A DNA stretch of 64,000 bases from Hufsiella arboris (GCF_009834875.1 NZ_WVHT01000002.1:248001-312000); one strand, 5' to 3'; shown: positions 19,001 through 27,490, counted from the stretch's first letter. The notes: generated by a model not told the origin, from the sequence alone. Numbers and translations: made by a program.

Positions 19001-19767
19001 GCCCGGTTGCACCAAGCCTTGCGGCATTCAGTCTGGAAGCGCTGGGTAATGGATCGGAGGGTGGTGCCCTTGTTGCAGCACAACCGGCAGCTGTTTCCCT
19101 GCAAAGCGTTAACATCTCGGATACAGATCCTTTGTATCAGAAGTTTGTGACGATGGCTAATACTTCGGCTTGCTTTGCTTCGATCGTATTATGTTTTGTA
19201 AATGGCGTGAAGAAGTATAACAGGAATACGGGTATCGTATCCTTCCTGGGAGCCGTTTGCTATCTTCCGTATGTCGCGCCGGACATCATGGGACTGATGC
19301 CCAAAAAAGATCAAAAGGACTGGGTGCAGATTTTTAATGAAACGATCACCGACATCTGTGTTTTAAAGGCGATGGTCGACGTATGTTGTTATAAATGTAC
19401 GCCGGGCGACACCGAAGGGTTTAATGCGAAGGACCCTAAAAAACTCACGGGTTTTGTTGACAAGTACAGTTATTATCTGTCACCGGCGCTGGATTGTGCT
19501 TTAAATATTTACTGGCAGGTACCTACCACCGCTGCGTTGTTTGTAGATGGTGAAGACAAAAAGGTTGCCGGATGGGTGAATTTCGGCGGGGGAACTGCCT
19601 TTGATATAGGCGGCTGGATTTCACCGATCGTAAATATACCGCCTCCGCACGATGATAATGAGGAACTGGCCAGCGACATTGCTTTTGGCGCGAGTGTGTT
19701 TTTGAATTTAGTCTACGCAGGTTGCTGCATGGCTCAAAACTTTATTCCGGCCGATAAAGCCAGTTGA
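16090..19767 (+). CDS. Giant beta-propeller plus hydrophobic helical-region protein, unknown
   Basis: A 1225-residue protein without a signal peptide. Residues about 20-400 are repeated four-strand blades (ALFFSIGSDNAFYCTREVQ, DGYTDMFFAAGSTLYYLAYD, GTNVLVWGLNDANQVINLR), consistent with a lectin- or tectonin-like beta-propeller. Residues about 410-480 look like an Ig-like domain. A Pro/Ala/Thr linker (about 560-590) leads to a long helical region: amphipathic helices (WDEVTDFFVDLAEDGYHLLV) and hydrophobic stretches (IVIAIVNLFETLLEGFMDIL, ISWVYRRETGDDLSILDLIC, ACFASIVLCFVNGV). A sugar- or surface-binding head with a membrane-inserting tail would fit, such as a pore-forming or scaffold protein. 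No family is recognised. Its unit ends in a strong terminator. Confidence 0.7.
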   Translation: MKINSSSELMKNHKHAVVMAPDQQFKVLQTNEGQALFFSIGSDNAFYCTREVQKDKSGWSRIDLSSPLSANYNNAEVSAKTFDIAQNLDQGTTDIALVITVNGSDYLYTALNVGNADADWAANTVQFTAVPYDDTVHGFSGLSIADVYIGQSGSSEFIAADIIANPVTRVIYRYFVDVAGKATGPVWKAHDISTDLEAGKIVNLMGRKNGQLCDGIYTMGAVGAETEVIYTPLYNPFAKKGSVYTVPSATRFNLPEGTTAIAVSLNSDGYTDMFFAAGSTLYYLAYDQQTDGAQPAQIYTHDHLSGLSSLHVDNDGTNVLVWGLNDANQVINLRCAAGNESDSASWSFPVPILEGAQGLASYIHYVLGHSVIFAHMQDDSLIQLTQDAAAATWQQRNILLPGTTDDDVLEYNSFTTHINVVNDDGRVSGSPVALSITSSSPASIYVDDLYYKLSPHTATVINTDATGVLTIVQETQGLSAVCYHVLNKDTGASLDINPMAKMMDIIAKVQSGSDLDAVQLDNGDGTQKPLLPAGTSQDQKDSTAYALKQFVTMASSLPSDGSKKPAQPTTASPAAAVATPAAAATPSATGVIWGMSFDKSGWTYHEGAQTQLLMSRAGLSAAIPMALGASNPSLLDDPGDTILLYAEDGYNWLKTKWDEVTDFFVDLAEDGYHLLVKLEGKIYKFLIDCASAVVNALEFVFNQIKVFFEDLIKYLGFLFNWGDIVRTHKVLKNVLKLYALNAVANIETTKTQIQNCFNDLDNNINNWAGVPQYDQNMGDYTAPDGSDAHQTAQSQWGVHHVKSNSSGLTTSYDKPYDQAEDLIDDLLDLVQAEGQVITGVYDKIKDLADNFSSLTAAEVIQRVIDILAVAMIDTAKDIVIAIVNLFETLLEGFMDILDAPISIPVISWVYRRETGDDLSILDLICLVSAIPTNVIYKLINNDSPFPEDAVTNAFINAQSFSEVQDILANGGPVAPSLAAFSLEALGNGSEGGALVAAQPAAVSLQSVNISDTDPLYQKFVTMANTSACFASIVLCFVNGVKKYNRNTGIVSFLGAVCYLPYVAPDIMGLMPKKDQKDWVQIFNETITDICVLKAMVDVCCYKCTPGDTEGFNAKDPKKLTGFVDKYSYYLSPALDCALNIYWQVPTTAALFVDGEDKKVAGWVNFGGGTAFDIGGWISPIVNIPPPHDDNEELASDIAFGASVFLNLVYAGCCMAQNFIPADKAS

Positions 19768-19777
19768 TGCTCGATGA

Positions 19778-19805
19778 GGCGCAGGGAACTCCTGCGCCTT
19801 TTTTT
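19778..19805 (+). terminator. Intrinsic terminator of the 14277-19767 unit
   Basis: Perfect 8-bp stem GGCGCAGG / CCTGCGCC with a GAACT loop, followed directly by seven T. It lies 11 bp after the stop of the giant protein gene and insulates it from the sigma gene at 19890. Confidence 0.9.
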
Positions 19806-19889
19806 GTTTTCAAAATTAGCGTTCTATAAATACCAATTACCAAAACATTCTTTAATTTAGAAGCGTATAACCGGTTTTAAATCAGTGAA

Positions 19890-20480
19890 ATGCAGGTAGT
19901 TGCTGAAGAAACTGAACGTGATCTGGTCATCGCCCTGAAGGCGGGAGAGGAGTCGGCGTTTCGTCGGCTGTTCGACCTGCATTTTCGCCGCCTGTATAAT
20001 TTTTCGTTAAAGTTTCTTAAAAACAGCGAGCAGGCGGAGGAAGTTGTCCAGGACGTTTTTTTAACTATCTGGATCAACCGGAGAAAGATCAACGACGAGC
20101 TGTCGGTTTTACCTTATCTGTACACCATTACAAGGCGTCTTTCGCTCAACGCTTTACGCCGGATAGCAACTTCCCAAAAGGCAATCGATCAGTTATGGAC
20201 TCATATGGCTGTCCTGACCAACGAGACGGAAGAGACGGTATTACTGAATGATCTGACACAATTTACCGAAAGTGCCCTGGATCGCCTTCCTCCGCAACAG
20301 CGTATAGTATTTAAAATGAGCCGTTATGAAGGCCTGAATTACGATGAGATCGCTGCAAGACTGGACCTTTCGCCAAACACGGTAAAAAACCACCTGGTGG
20401 CTGCCCTGAAAAATCTGAAAAAGCAATTTAACGGATCTGATTCCGCATTTTTTATATTGATGGCGACGTTTTTTTTCTAG
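19890..20480 (+). CDS. FecI-type ECF sigma factor
   Basis: A 196-residue ECF sigma factor. Region 2 is at about residues 22-90 (FRRLFDLHFRRLYNFSLKFL, AEEVVQDVFLTIWINRRKI) and region 4 at about 130-180 (LDRLPPQQRIVFKMSRYEGL, DEIAARLDLSPNTVKNHL). The end (FILMATFFF) is a short hydrophobic tail common in this Bacteroidota subgroup. FecR follows 66 bp later and SusD overlaps FecR, so this is a polysaccharide-utilisation-type regulator. It should be released when an STN-type SusC binds its ligand; the best local candidate is the SusC at 8717. It is separated from the upstream unit by a terminator. Confidence 0.92.
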   Translation: MQVVAEETERDLVIALKAGEESAFRRLFDLHFRRLYNFSLKFLKNSEQAEEVVQDVFLTIWINRRKINDELSVLPYLYTITRRLSLNALRRIATSQKAIDQLWTHMAVLTNETEETVLLNDLTQFTESALDRLPPQQRIVFKMSRYEGLNYDEIAARLDLSPNTVKNHLVAALKNLKKQFNGSDSAFFILMATFFF

Positions 20481-20546
20481 GAAAATAGTGTCGCACTAGT
20501 CCTGAAAGGATTTAACTATGTATTCTGTATATAACCTGAAAACAAT

Positions 20547-21788
20547 ATGACCGGTGAAGATCGCATAGCTTTATTGATTCGCCAGTACGCCGATGGAACC
20601 ATCAGCAGGTCAGACTACGATGAGCTGATGAGCTATGTTCAAAACACTGGCAATGAGCCGGACCTGAGCGAGGCGATGGACCGGATCTGGGACGAGCAGG
20701 AGCCGAACGATACAGCTTCCGGGCCGCATTTTGATGTTCGGGAGCGGGTTTATAAAACAATCATTCATTCCCGGGAATTTGAGCATGGATCAGGCCGGTT
20801 GCCGTCTTTGAAAGGCTGGTACATCACGGGGACCGCAGCCCTGATCACCCTGGCCCTGTCCTTTACGTTTTACTGGTATATTAACCGGGGCACGGATTCC
20901 CAGGTTCCCGAGGTAGCGAGAACAGGCCGGCCGGAGACGATGCGTGCGACGCTTACACTGGCTGACGGCAGAACGATCGATCTTGGCGCTGCTCCCGACG
21001 GGATAGTAGCCGATCAGAATGGGATTTCAGTTAGGAAAACAAAAGATGGTGTGCTTGTCTATCAGGTCAGCGATGCCGCCAGGTCGCCGGATGGCCGGGC
21101 CCGCAATACGGTTAACACGGCCACCGGCGGACAATATCAGCTTGTTTTACCGGACGGCAGCAGAGTGTTTTTAAATACGGCAAGCTCACTTGAATTCCCG
21201 GTGCAGTTCGAAGATGATGAACGCACTGTCGTTTTAAACGGTGAAGGCTATTTTGAGGTGACCAAACGCGACGTGATGACCGGGCAAAACGGGAGACAGG
21301 TTAAAAAGCGGCTTCCTTTCATTGTTCGTACCGGCAGGCAGCAGGTAGAAGTGCTCGGTACTCAATTCAATGTACAAGGCTATAAGGATGACAGGGTCAC
21401 GACCACCACGCTGTTAGAAGGCGCTGTGCGGGTGGTGGCTTTGGGTAAAGACCGTTCAGCCGCCGGCAATCGACCGGTGGTGCTCAGTCCCGGTCAGAGC
21501 GCCTCCCTCACCGGCAACACGTTGCAGGTTAAGAAGGCAGACGCAGAGCAGGCTCTTGCCTGGAAAAATGGTTTGTTTACGTTTCACAGCCAGGATCTGG
21601 AAAGTATTATGAGCGAAATTTCGCGGTGGTATAACGTAAAAGCTGAATTTAGGGATGATCGCTTGAAAACAGCGGTATTCAGCGGATCTTTTTCGCGGTC
21701 TGATGACCTGGAAACTGTTTTGCAGGTACTTCAAACCACGGGGGCCGGGAGGTTTAAGCTGGAAGGGAAGAAGGTGCTGGTATGGTGA
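20547..21788 (+). CDS. FecR-family anti-sigma protein
   Basis: A 413-residue inner-membrane regulator. The cytoplasmic N-terminal part (about 1-85; IALLIRQYADGTISRSDYDE) should bind the sigma factor. One membrane helix lies at about residues 93-111. The periplasmic FecR domain follows (YQLVLPDGSRVFLNTASSLE, TVVLNGEGYFEV, VEVLGTQFNVQGY), then a DUF4974 C-terminal domain (FTFHSQDLESIMSEISRWYN, FSGSFSRSDDLETVLQVLQT) that contacts the STN domain of the receptor. The end overlaps the SusD start by 7 bp. In the standard locus order a SusC gene stands here; it is absent. Confidence 0.93.
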   Translation: MTGEDRIALLIRQYADGTISRSDYDELMSYVQNTGNEPDLSEAMDRIWDEQEPNDTASGPHFDVRERVYKTIIHSREFEHGSGRLPSLKGWYITGTAALITLALSFTFYWYINRGTDSQVPEVARTGRPETMRATLTLADGRTIDLGAAPDGIVADQNGISVRKTKDGVLVYQVSDAARSPDGRARNTVNTATGGQYQLVLPDGSRVFLNTASSLEFPVQFEDDERTVVLNGEGYFEVTKRDVMTGQNGRQVKKRLPFIVRTGRQQVEVLGTQFNVQGYKDDRVTTTTLLEGAVRVVALGKDRSAAGNRPVVLSPGQSASLTGNTLQVKKADAEQALAWKNGLFTFHSQDLESIMSEISRWYNVKAEFRDDRLKTAVFSGSFSRSDDLETVLQVLQTTGAGRFKLEGKKVLVW

Positions 21789-23170
21789 AAATGCCTGGAT
21801 GGTCAAGTCTATACCGGTGGATCTTTTTCGCTTCTCTGGCAGGAATCACCGTCCTGATAAGTGCGGAATGCCGGAAATTTGTGGAAATCGATCAGCCGGA
21901 TAAAGGAACGCTGGTAAACACCGCAGATTACGAATCGCTGCTGAACAATACCTTTGATATTAATTACTCTTATTACCTGCCATGGCTCTCCGCCGATGAT
22001 CTGGATATCTCTGATACGTCAGTTCAGCAGCAGGTGTGGGGAACGGACCGCGAGGTTTATATCTGGGCTGCCGATTTTATGGGCGATCAGAATGATCCGG
22101 ATTGGGACCGCTTGTATAAACAGGTCTATATCTTTAATGAAATTATAGCCGGTATCCCTGAGAGCCGCAACGGCTCCCCGCAGCAAAAACGGCAGATTCT
22201 CGCGGAAGCAAAAATGAACCGGGCTTACTCGTACCTGGACCTGGTCTGTATGTATGCGCGCTGGTATAATCCTTCTACAGCGGCAGGCGACCCGGGAGTT
22301 CCGCTGCTGCTAATGCCATCTTTCACGGAAAAACTTTTCAGGGCGAGCGTTCAGGCTGTATATGGGCAGATTATCAACGATTTAAAAGCGGCGCTTCCGG
22401 ATTTGCCTGCCCTGCCGCTACAGGTTACACGGGCATCCGCGGCAGCAGCCTACGCCACGCTTGCCAGAACGTACCTGAATATGGGAAACTACCGTGATGC
22501 CCTCGCTTCGGCCGACAGCGCCCTGGCCAGAAAAAGCTCGCTGCTTAATCTGTCCTTGTACCGGTCTGATCCGCTGCCGCTTGCAACGATTCATCCGGAG
22601 ATTATTTTTTATAAGCAGCTAAGTCCGGGTCCGCTATCGTTTTACCCGCTAAGCGAAGGCCTGCAGCATCTGTTTTCACCGGAAGACCTTCGTTGGCAAC
22701 TGTTCACGGCTGACGGGTTGACCCATGGCAGGCCCGCCTTTTCAGGCCGGTGCCTTGTTCGCTCGCAATTATCCGGCGAAGGAATTTCTGTCGGGCCGGA
22801 TGTGCCGGAGATGATGCTGATTAAAGCGGAGTGCTTAGCCAGATTGGGTGCTTTTACAGAAGCGATGACAACGGTCAACACGCTCCGAAGGCAACGGTTC
22901 TCCCGGGACCATTACCTGCCTTTAGCTGCAAATAATTCCACCGAAGTTTTGCAGCTTGTCTTGCAGGAACGGAGGCGGGAGTTGTTCGGCCGTGGAACAC
23001 GGTGGTTCGATCAGAAACGTTTGAACAGGGAGCCGGCATTCTCCAAAACAACAATCCGCATATTTTTAGGTGTTTCTTATATGCTTGAGCCTAACAGTAA
23101 CCGGTACGTGTTTCCGATCGCAAAAAAATACCTTGCCATGAATCCGGAAATTGTACAAAACCCCCGCTGA
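21782..23170 (+). CDS. SusD/RagB-type outer-membrane nutrient-binding protein
   Basis: A 462-residue SusD-family protein. Family features are visible: FVEIDQPDKGTLVNTADYES after the signal region, EIIAGIPE, the TPR-like 'AEAKMNRAYSYLDLVCMYAR', and the C-terminal 'ELFGRGTRWFDQKRLNR' with 'YVFPIAKKYLAMNPEIVQN'. The expected lipid-anchoring cysteine is Cys30, but the sequence before it is ISAEC; a glutamate at -1 departs from the usual Gly/Ala/Ser, so lipidation is uncertain. Start at 21782 (MVKMPGW) is coupled to the FecR stop. The protein should cap a SusC barrel; the only SusC in the window lies 9.5 kb upstream. Confidence 0.9.
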   Translation: MVKMPGWSSLYRWIFFASLAGITVLISAECRKFVEIDQPDKGTLVNTADYESLLNNTFDINYSYYLPWLSADDLDISDTSVQQQVWGTDREVYIWAADFMGDQNDPDWDRLYKQVYIFNEIIAGIPESRNGSPQQKRQILAEAKMNRAYSYLDLVCMYARWYNPSTAAGDPGVPLLLMPSFTEKLFRASVQAVYGQIINDLKAALPDLPALPLQVTRASAAAAYATLARTYLNMGNYRDALASADSALARKSSLLNLSLYRSDPLPLATIHPEIIFYKQLSPGPLSFYPLSEGLQHLFSPEDLRWQLFTADGLTHGRPAFSGRCLVRSQLSGEGISVGPDVPEMMLIKAECLARLGAFTEAMTTVNTLRRQRFSRDHYLPLAANNSTEVLQLVLQERRRELFGRGTRWFDQKRLNREPAFSKTTIRIFLGVSYMLEPNSNRYVFPIAKKYLAMNPEIVQNPR

Positions 23171-23458
23171 ACTGCTATGATCAGCATGTGTTAGAATAAT
23201 TGTTTCCGGTTATACCCCTTGGTCGAAACTCTCTTTTAATACTCAGGTCCTGCGATAAGCTGCGTATTCTACAGGGTGTTAACATCTTTTACATACGATT
23301 CCTTATATTTTTTGGCATTTTCATACTAAATGTTTGCATGTTGTCCGGTGGAAAGGTCTTCGACTGCTTTTAATTCTGGCCTAACTTAAGTGACCGGCGA
23401 AGCTGCGCCTTTATTCATACCATGTAAACCCTTTTAGCTGCCATAAGAAAACTGGTAT

Positions 23459-26400
23459 ATGCCATTGAACGCCTTATTTATAATTCCAAGATTATTTTTA
23501 AGGATTATTTTTATTTCAGGGCTGGCGCAGTTGCTGATCGTATACAATGGATCTGGCCAGATCGCCGGACTGCTTCGTTTTAAGGCCTATACTATTAATG
23601 ACGGCCTTTCACAGGGATACATCAGCAGTATCTTACAGGACCGGCAGGGATTGCTCTGGTTTGCGACAGCGGACGGACTCAATAAATTCGATGGTTACCG
23701 TTTTACCGTTTATCATCACGACGCCGATGATGCAAATTCGATCGGAAGTGACGACATCGCCTGTATTTTTGAAGATTCCGGGAACCGGTTGTGGATAGGC
23801 ACAAGGCATTCTGGCCTGGATGTTTTCGATCGTAAACGTGGTATTTTTGGACATATTAATGCGGGGTTGAATGGACTGAGTTCTAATGATATCCTGGCTA
23901 TCTCCGAAGACAGGAGCGGGGCTCTGTGGATCAGAAGCCGCGAAGGAATTGACCGGATGGAGATCATGGAAGGCCCGCCAAACGGGGAGGCAAAAGCGTC
24001 GGTTGCTTCCTCCTTCGGTTTTGCTCTCCGGTTTACGCCGGTTAAGCTGCGCTTAACCGTTAAAGCTGAAGAGTATCAGGCAGAGCCACCTGCGGTGTTT
24101 ATTGACAGCAGGGGGCATGTTTACCTGCTGACCAACAGCCGGATTGTTGAAGTGTACTTTAAAGATAAAAGCCGGAACCTGGGTATCAGGGAGCGCTATC
24201 GTTTCACTTCCGCTGATTCAACAGTTATTCCCGAAATGATCGAAGACACTCTTACCCATTCGTATTTTGTCAACAACAAATCAGTCATCCATTTTCCGTC
24301 TTATGATTTTTCCCGCCCGAAAGCGCTTTATCGAAGCAACTCAGCGTTTCTCCGGTGGGTGAACCGGGGGAATGGGGCGCTCTGGATCCTGGATCAGAGT
24401 AAAGTGGTCAGCGTCAATAGCCGAAACGGCCGCACACGGGTGTTCGGGGCTATCGATCCTGCCCAGGATCGCTTCCTGCAAACTGCTACGGTCTTTTTTA
24501 AAGACCGCACCGGGGTAGTATGGATTGGGTCCGGGGGGTACGGCATTCTGAAATATGACCCTGAGGCGGAACAGTTCCATCATATCTTATCCGGTCTCAG
24601 TCACTATCAGCTGCTGACGCTTCCGTCCGGGGAAATAATTACAAACAATTATCAGTCGATTACCCTTGGTGATAACGGACCGGTGATAGAAGATTTTATC
24701 TCACAGGGTCTGATCAGGAAAAAGTTTCCGAAATTTCTGCCGCTGTCGTTCAGCAGGGATACCTGGGGAAACCTTTGGTACGGTATCAATGGGGGAATCA
24801 TCCGCTATAATATACGGGATAAATCAGCCACACGCTATGACCTGCCGTTTGCGGGGACGCGCGTTCTTCCGTTCCCGCTCTACGCCGACCGGGAGAATAC
24901 GATCTGGATGGGTTACGGAAGTTTCTTTGTGAGTTTTGATCCATTTTCCGGAAAATTTAAACGGCATAGCTACCAGCAGAGTCAGCAGTCGGTAGACTAT
25001 GATTTTCTGCAATGTATTTACCAGGACGAAAACCTGCTTTGGCTGGGCACAACCTCGGGGCTTCTTTGCTTTGACATGCGGGAGCAGCGGATCATTGACT
25101 ACTTTTTTAACAAACCTTACGATAAGCGCTCGGTCAGCAATAGCTTTATTTTGACGCTCTGCAACGACGCTGTTCAGCCAAACCGATACCTGTGGGTGGG
25201 AACCAAGGGCGGCGGGTTAAACCGTCTCGACAAAAAGACCGGCAGTTTCATTCACTTTACAACGAAGGACGGGCTGCCTAATAACGTGGTTTACGGGCTA
25301 CAATTTGACCGGAAAGGCAGGCTATGGATGAGCACCAATAAGGGTATTTCCGGCTTTAACACGTCTGACAAACAGTTTCGTAACTACGATGTGGCTGACG
25401 GCTTGCAAAGCAACGAGTTTAACCGGTACGCTTTCTGCAAAACGCCGGCTGGAATGATGGTTTTCGGCGGGCTGAACGGGATTAATTACTTTGATCCGGA
25501 CAAGTTATCCCCGCTGAAGCCGCCGCCGGTTGTCTTTACTGATTTCCGTCTATTTAATAAGCCGGTACCTGCGGGACGTCCTGGCGATATCCTGGCTAAT
25601 GAAATCGGGTGGGTCAGGCAGCTTAAGCTGCGCTATGCGCAAAATGTGATCACTTTCCAGTTCGCTGCCACGGACTACCGGAAGCCGGGCAGTATCCGGT
25701 ATCGGTATATGATGGAAGGCTTCGATGAGAATTATATCTATTCAGGCGTGGCCAGGGAGGCTACTTATACAAACCTTGATCCGGGAAAATATACATTCCT
25801 GGTACAGGCAAGCTTTGAGGACGGCGTCTGGGGAACCGGGCACGCCCGGATCGGCGTGCTGATCGTGCCGCCTTGGTGGAAAACCTGGTGGTTCTATTTA
25901 CTGGTCGTAACGACGGTATTTTCAGCGACCTACCTGATTTACCGCGAGCGTTTAATGCAGCTGGCGCGGCTGAATAAACTGCGTAACCGTATAGCGCGGG
26001 ATCTCCATGATGAGGTCGGATCTTCTATAAGCACGATAGCTATTTATTCCAGGATTGTACAGGATCATATGGCCAATTCAAAAGTAACCGATCAGTCGCT
26101 GATGGAGAAGATCACCGAGTTTGCCACGGAGGTCATGGAATCCATGAGCGACATTGTCTGGAACATTCATGCGAAAAATGACTCATTCGACAGCGTCGTC
26201 AGCCGCATGCGCGAGCATGCTTATGAGTTGTTCGAAGCAAAAGGTTACACCATCAACTTTAGTTTTGACGAACAGTTGCAGCGGTTACGGCTAAGTATGG
26301 AAAAAAGGAGGGACTTTTACCTGATCTATAAAGAAGCGCTGAACAATATCGCCAAGTATGCAGGAGGATCTAATGTCTGGATATCGCTGTATGTTCAAAA

Positions 26401-26581
26401 TAATGTGATCACGCTCTCTATAAAAGATGATGGAAGAGGATTCGATGCCGTTAACGCACGCAAGGGTGGAAACGGTTTGCAAAATATGAAGCATCGCGCC
26501 GACACCCTGAAAGGGCGGATAACCATCAGTTCGCAGCCCGGAAAAGGCACGGAACTGGTACTTCGTTTCCCGGCTGCTTAA
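23459..26581 (+). CDS. Two-component sensor kinase with periplasmic propeller and Y_Y_Y domain
   Basis: A 1040-residue membrane sensor. A signal sequence is followed by a propeller of repeats of the two-component-regulator type (GLSQGYISSILQDRQGLLWF, DGLPNNVVYGLQFDRKGRLW), then a Y_Y_Y domain (about 710-800; NVITFQFAATDYRKPGSIRY). One membrane helix lies at about 808-828 (WFYLLVVTTVFSATYLIY). A HisKA_3-type core follows: phospho-acceptor His850 in ARDLHDEVGSSIS, N-box YKEALNNIAKYA, and G-box GGNGLQNMKHRA. It lacks the receiver and AraC domains of classical hybrid sensors. The NarL-type regulator gene at 26694 is its natural partner. The ligand, probably a glycan or surface cue, is unknown. 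Confidence 0.92.
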   Translation: MPLNALFIIPRLFLRIIFISGLAQLLIVYNGSGQIAGLLRFKAYTINDGLSQGYISSILQDRQGLLWFATADGLNKFDGYRFTVYHHDADDANSIGSDDIACIFEDSGNRLWIGTRHSGLDVFDRKRGIFGHINAGLNGLSSNDILAISEDRSGALWIRSREGIDRMEIMEGPPNGEAKASVASSFGFALRFTPVKLRLTVKAEEYQAEPPAVFIDSRGHVYLLTNSRIVEVYFKDKSRNLGIRERYRFTSADSTVIPEMIEDTLTHSYFVNNKSVIHFPSYDFSRPKALYRSNSAFLRWVNRGNGALWILDQSKVVSVNSRNGRTRVFGAIDPAQDRFLQTATVFFKDRTGVVWIGSGGYGILKYDPEAEQFHHILSGLSHYQLLTLPSGEIITNNYQSITLGDNGPVIEDFISQGLIRKKFPKFLPLSFSRDTWGNLWYGINGGIIRYNIRDKSATRYDLPFAGTRVLPFPLYADRENTIWMGYGSFFVSFDPFSGKFKRHSYQQSQQSVDYDFLQCIYQDENLLWLGTTSGLLCFDMREQRIIDYFFNKPYDKRSVSNSFILTLCNDAVQPNRYLWVGTKGGGLNRLDKKTGSFIHFTTKDGLPNNVVYGLQFDRKGRLWMSTNKGISGFNTSDKQFRNYDVADGLQSNEFNRYAFCKTPAGMMVFGGLNGINYFDPDKLSPLKPPPVVFTDFRLFNKPVPAGRPGDILANEIGWVRQLKLRYAQNVITFQFAATDYRKPGSIRYRYMMEGFDENYIYSGVAREATYTNLDPGKYTFLVQASFEDGVWGTGHARIGVLIVPPWWKTWWFYLLVVTTVFSATYLIYRERLMQLARLNKLRNRIARDLHDEVGSSISTIAIYSRIVQDHMANSKVTDQSLMEKITEFATEVMESMSDIVWNIHAKNDSFDSVVSRMREHAYELFEAKGYTINFSFDEQLQRLRLSMEKRRDFYLIYKEALNNIAKYAGGSNVWISLYVQNNVITLSIKDDGRGFDAVNARKGGNGLQNMKHRADTLKGRITISSQPGKGTELVLRFPAA

Positions 26582-26583
26582 AC

Positions 26584-26630
26584 TAGCCTGTTTTAGCTAT
26601 TGCCGGGCCGGCCGGCAGCAGGTAAATTTG
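26584..26630 (+). promoter_or_regulatory. Palindrome-plus-39 promoter of the response-regulator gene
   Basis: TAGCCTGTTTTAGCTA at 26584-26599 is identical to the site at 13930. The -7 box TAAATTTG is at 26623-26630, again 39 bp from the first base. It lies in the gap between kinase and regulator genes, 63 bp before the regulator's ATG, so the regulator probably controls its own synthesis. Confidence 0.75.
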
Positions 26631-26693
26631 TATTAGAAATCCGGGAAGGTCCGTACAGGCCTGACTTACAGGGTTTCAGGCGGTATAGTCAGT

Positions 26694-27350
26694 ATGGATT
26701 TAAACATGCAACAGATGATTAAGATTGTGATATATGATGACCATAAGGCAAGGCGGGAAGCGCTCAGGCTGCTGGTCAGTTTTCAGCAGGATATGCGCTG
26801 CATCGGCGATTACGAGGATTGCTCGGACCTGGTAAGTAATTTGAAATCTGACCCGCCGGATGTGGTGCTGATGGATATTCATATGCCGGGGGTTGACGGG
26901 ATCGAAGGGGTTAAGCTTCTCCGGAAAAATTACCCGGATACCCTGATCATTATGCAGACGATTTTCGAGGACGATGACAATCTGTTCAATTGCCTGCTTG
27001 CCGGTGCCAATGGATATATCCTGAAAAAAGCGCCGAACGAAAAGCTGATTGAAGGTATATACGATGTGGTAAACGGCGGAGCGCCAATGACTCCGGCCAT
27101 TGCTAAGCGTGTCCTGGAGCACTTTAGCAAGAAACCGTCAACAGATAACCGGCACCTGTACGATCTTTCCAGGAGAGAGATGGATATCCTCGGTTGCCTG
27201 GTGAAGGGCTACAGTCATAAAATGATTGCTGCCGAGCTGTTTATTTCGCCTTTTACTGTCAACAATCACATCAAAAAGATTTATCAGAAGATGCAGGTTC
27301 ACAGTGTATCAGAAGCGGTGGCCACGGCCATTAATAAGAAGATCGTATGA
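26694..27350 (+). CDS. NarL/FixJ-family response regulator
   Basis: A 218-residue regulator. The receiver domain (about 9-125) has the acidic pair in YDDHKARREAL, the phospho-acceptor Asp61 in VVLMDIHMPG, Thr/Ser in IIMQTIFEDD and the conserved Lys in YILKKAPNEK. A LuxR-type helix-turn-helix closes the protein (about 155-215; LSRREMDILGCLVKGYSHKM, then TVNNHIKKIYQKMQ). NarL-type dimers bind inverted repeats, which matches the TAGCC-N6-GGCTA palindromes found before this gene and before three nearby units. It pairs with the kinase upstream. Several in-frame Met codons at the start leave the exact N-terminus open by a few residues. Confidence 0.93.
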   Translation: MDLNMQQMIKIVIYDDHKARREALRLLVSFQQDMRCIGDYEDCSDLVSNLKSDPPDVVLMDIHMPGVDGIEGVKLLRKNYPDTLIIMQTIFEDDDNLFNCLLAGANGYILKKAPNEKLIEGIYDVVNGGAPMTPAIAKRVLEHFSKKPSTDNRHLYDLSRREMDILGCLVKGYSHKMIAAELFISPFTVNNHIKKIYQKMQVHSVSEAVATAINKKIV

Positions 27351-27367
27351 CTGCGTTCAGTTAAAAT

Positions 27368-27414
27368 TGGCCAGATCAGGCTATTTCCCCAGGAGGAGCG
27401 CTGAAGTATTTTTG
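27368..27414 (+). promoter_or_regulatory. Palindrome-plus-39 promoter of the 27607-29220 unit
   Basis: TGGCCAGATCAGGCTA at 27368-27383 and -7 box TATTTTTG at 27407-27414, with first bases 39 bp apart. It shares the GGCC and GGCTA arms of the other three sites but has a different centre (GATC). A leader of about 190 nt follows before the ATG at 27607. Confidence 0.65.
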
Positions 27415-27431
27415 TTCTAAACAAATAGGGC

Positions 27432-27490
27432 GCCGGTTAAACCGGCAGCAGCGGATAAGCGAGTCAGTGGTACTGTCAGTGCTGCTGACA
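27432..27490 (+). other. Structured 5' leader of the DUF4239 unit
   Basis: Two hairpins in the leader: GCCGGTT-A-AACCGGC (27432-27446) and TGTCAG-TGCTG-CTGACA (27474-27490). Neither is followed by a T-run. They could influence transcript stability or translation; no known riboswitch is recognised. Confidence 0.4.

Noticed and set aside
23171-23458. TGCTATGATCAGCA near 23174 as a fifth regulator site
   Set aside because: Arms differ from the consensus and there is no TAnnTTTG box 39 bp downstream.
26700-27122. 140-codon minus-strand frame
   Set aside because: Antisense shadow of the response-regulator receiver domain.
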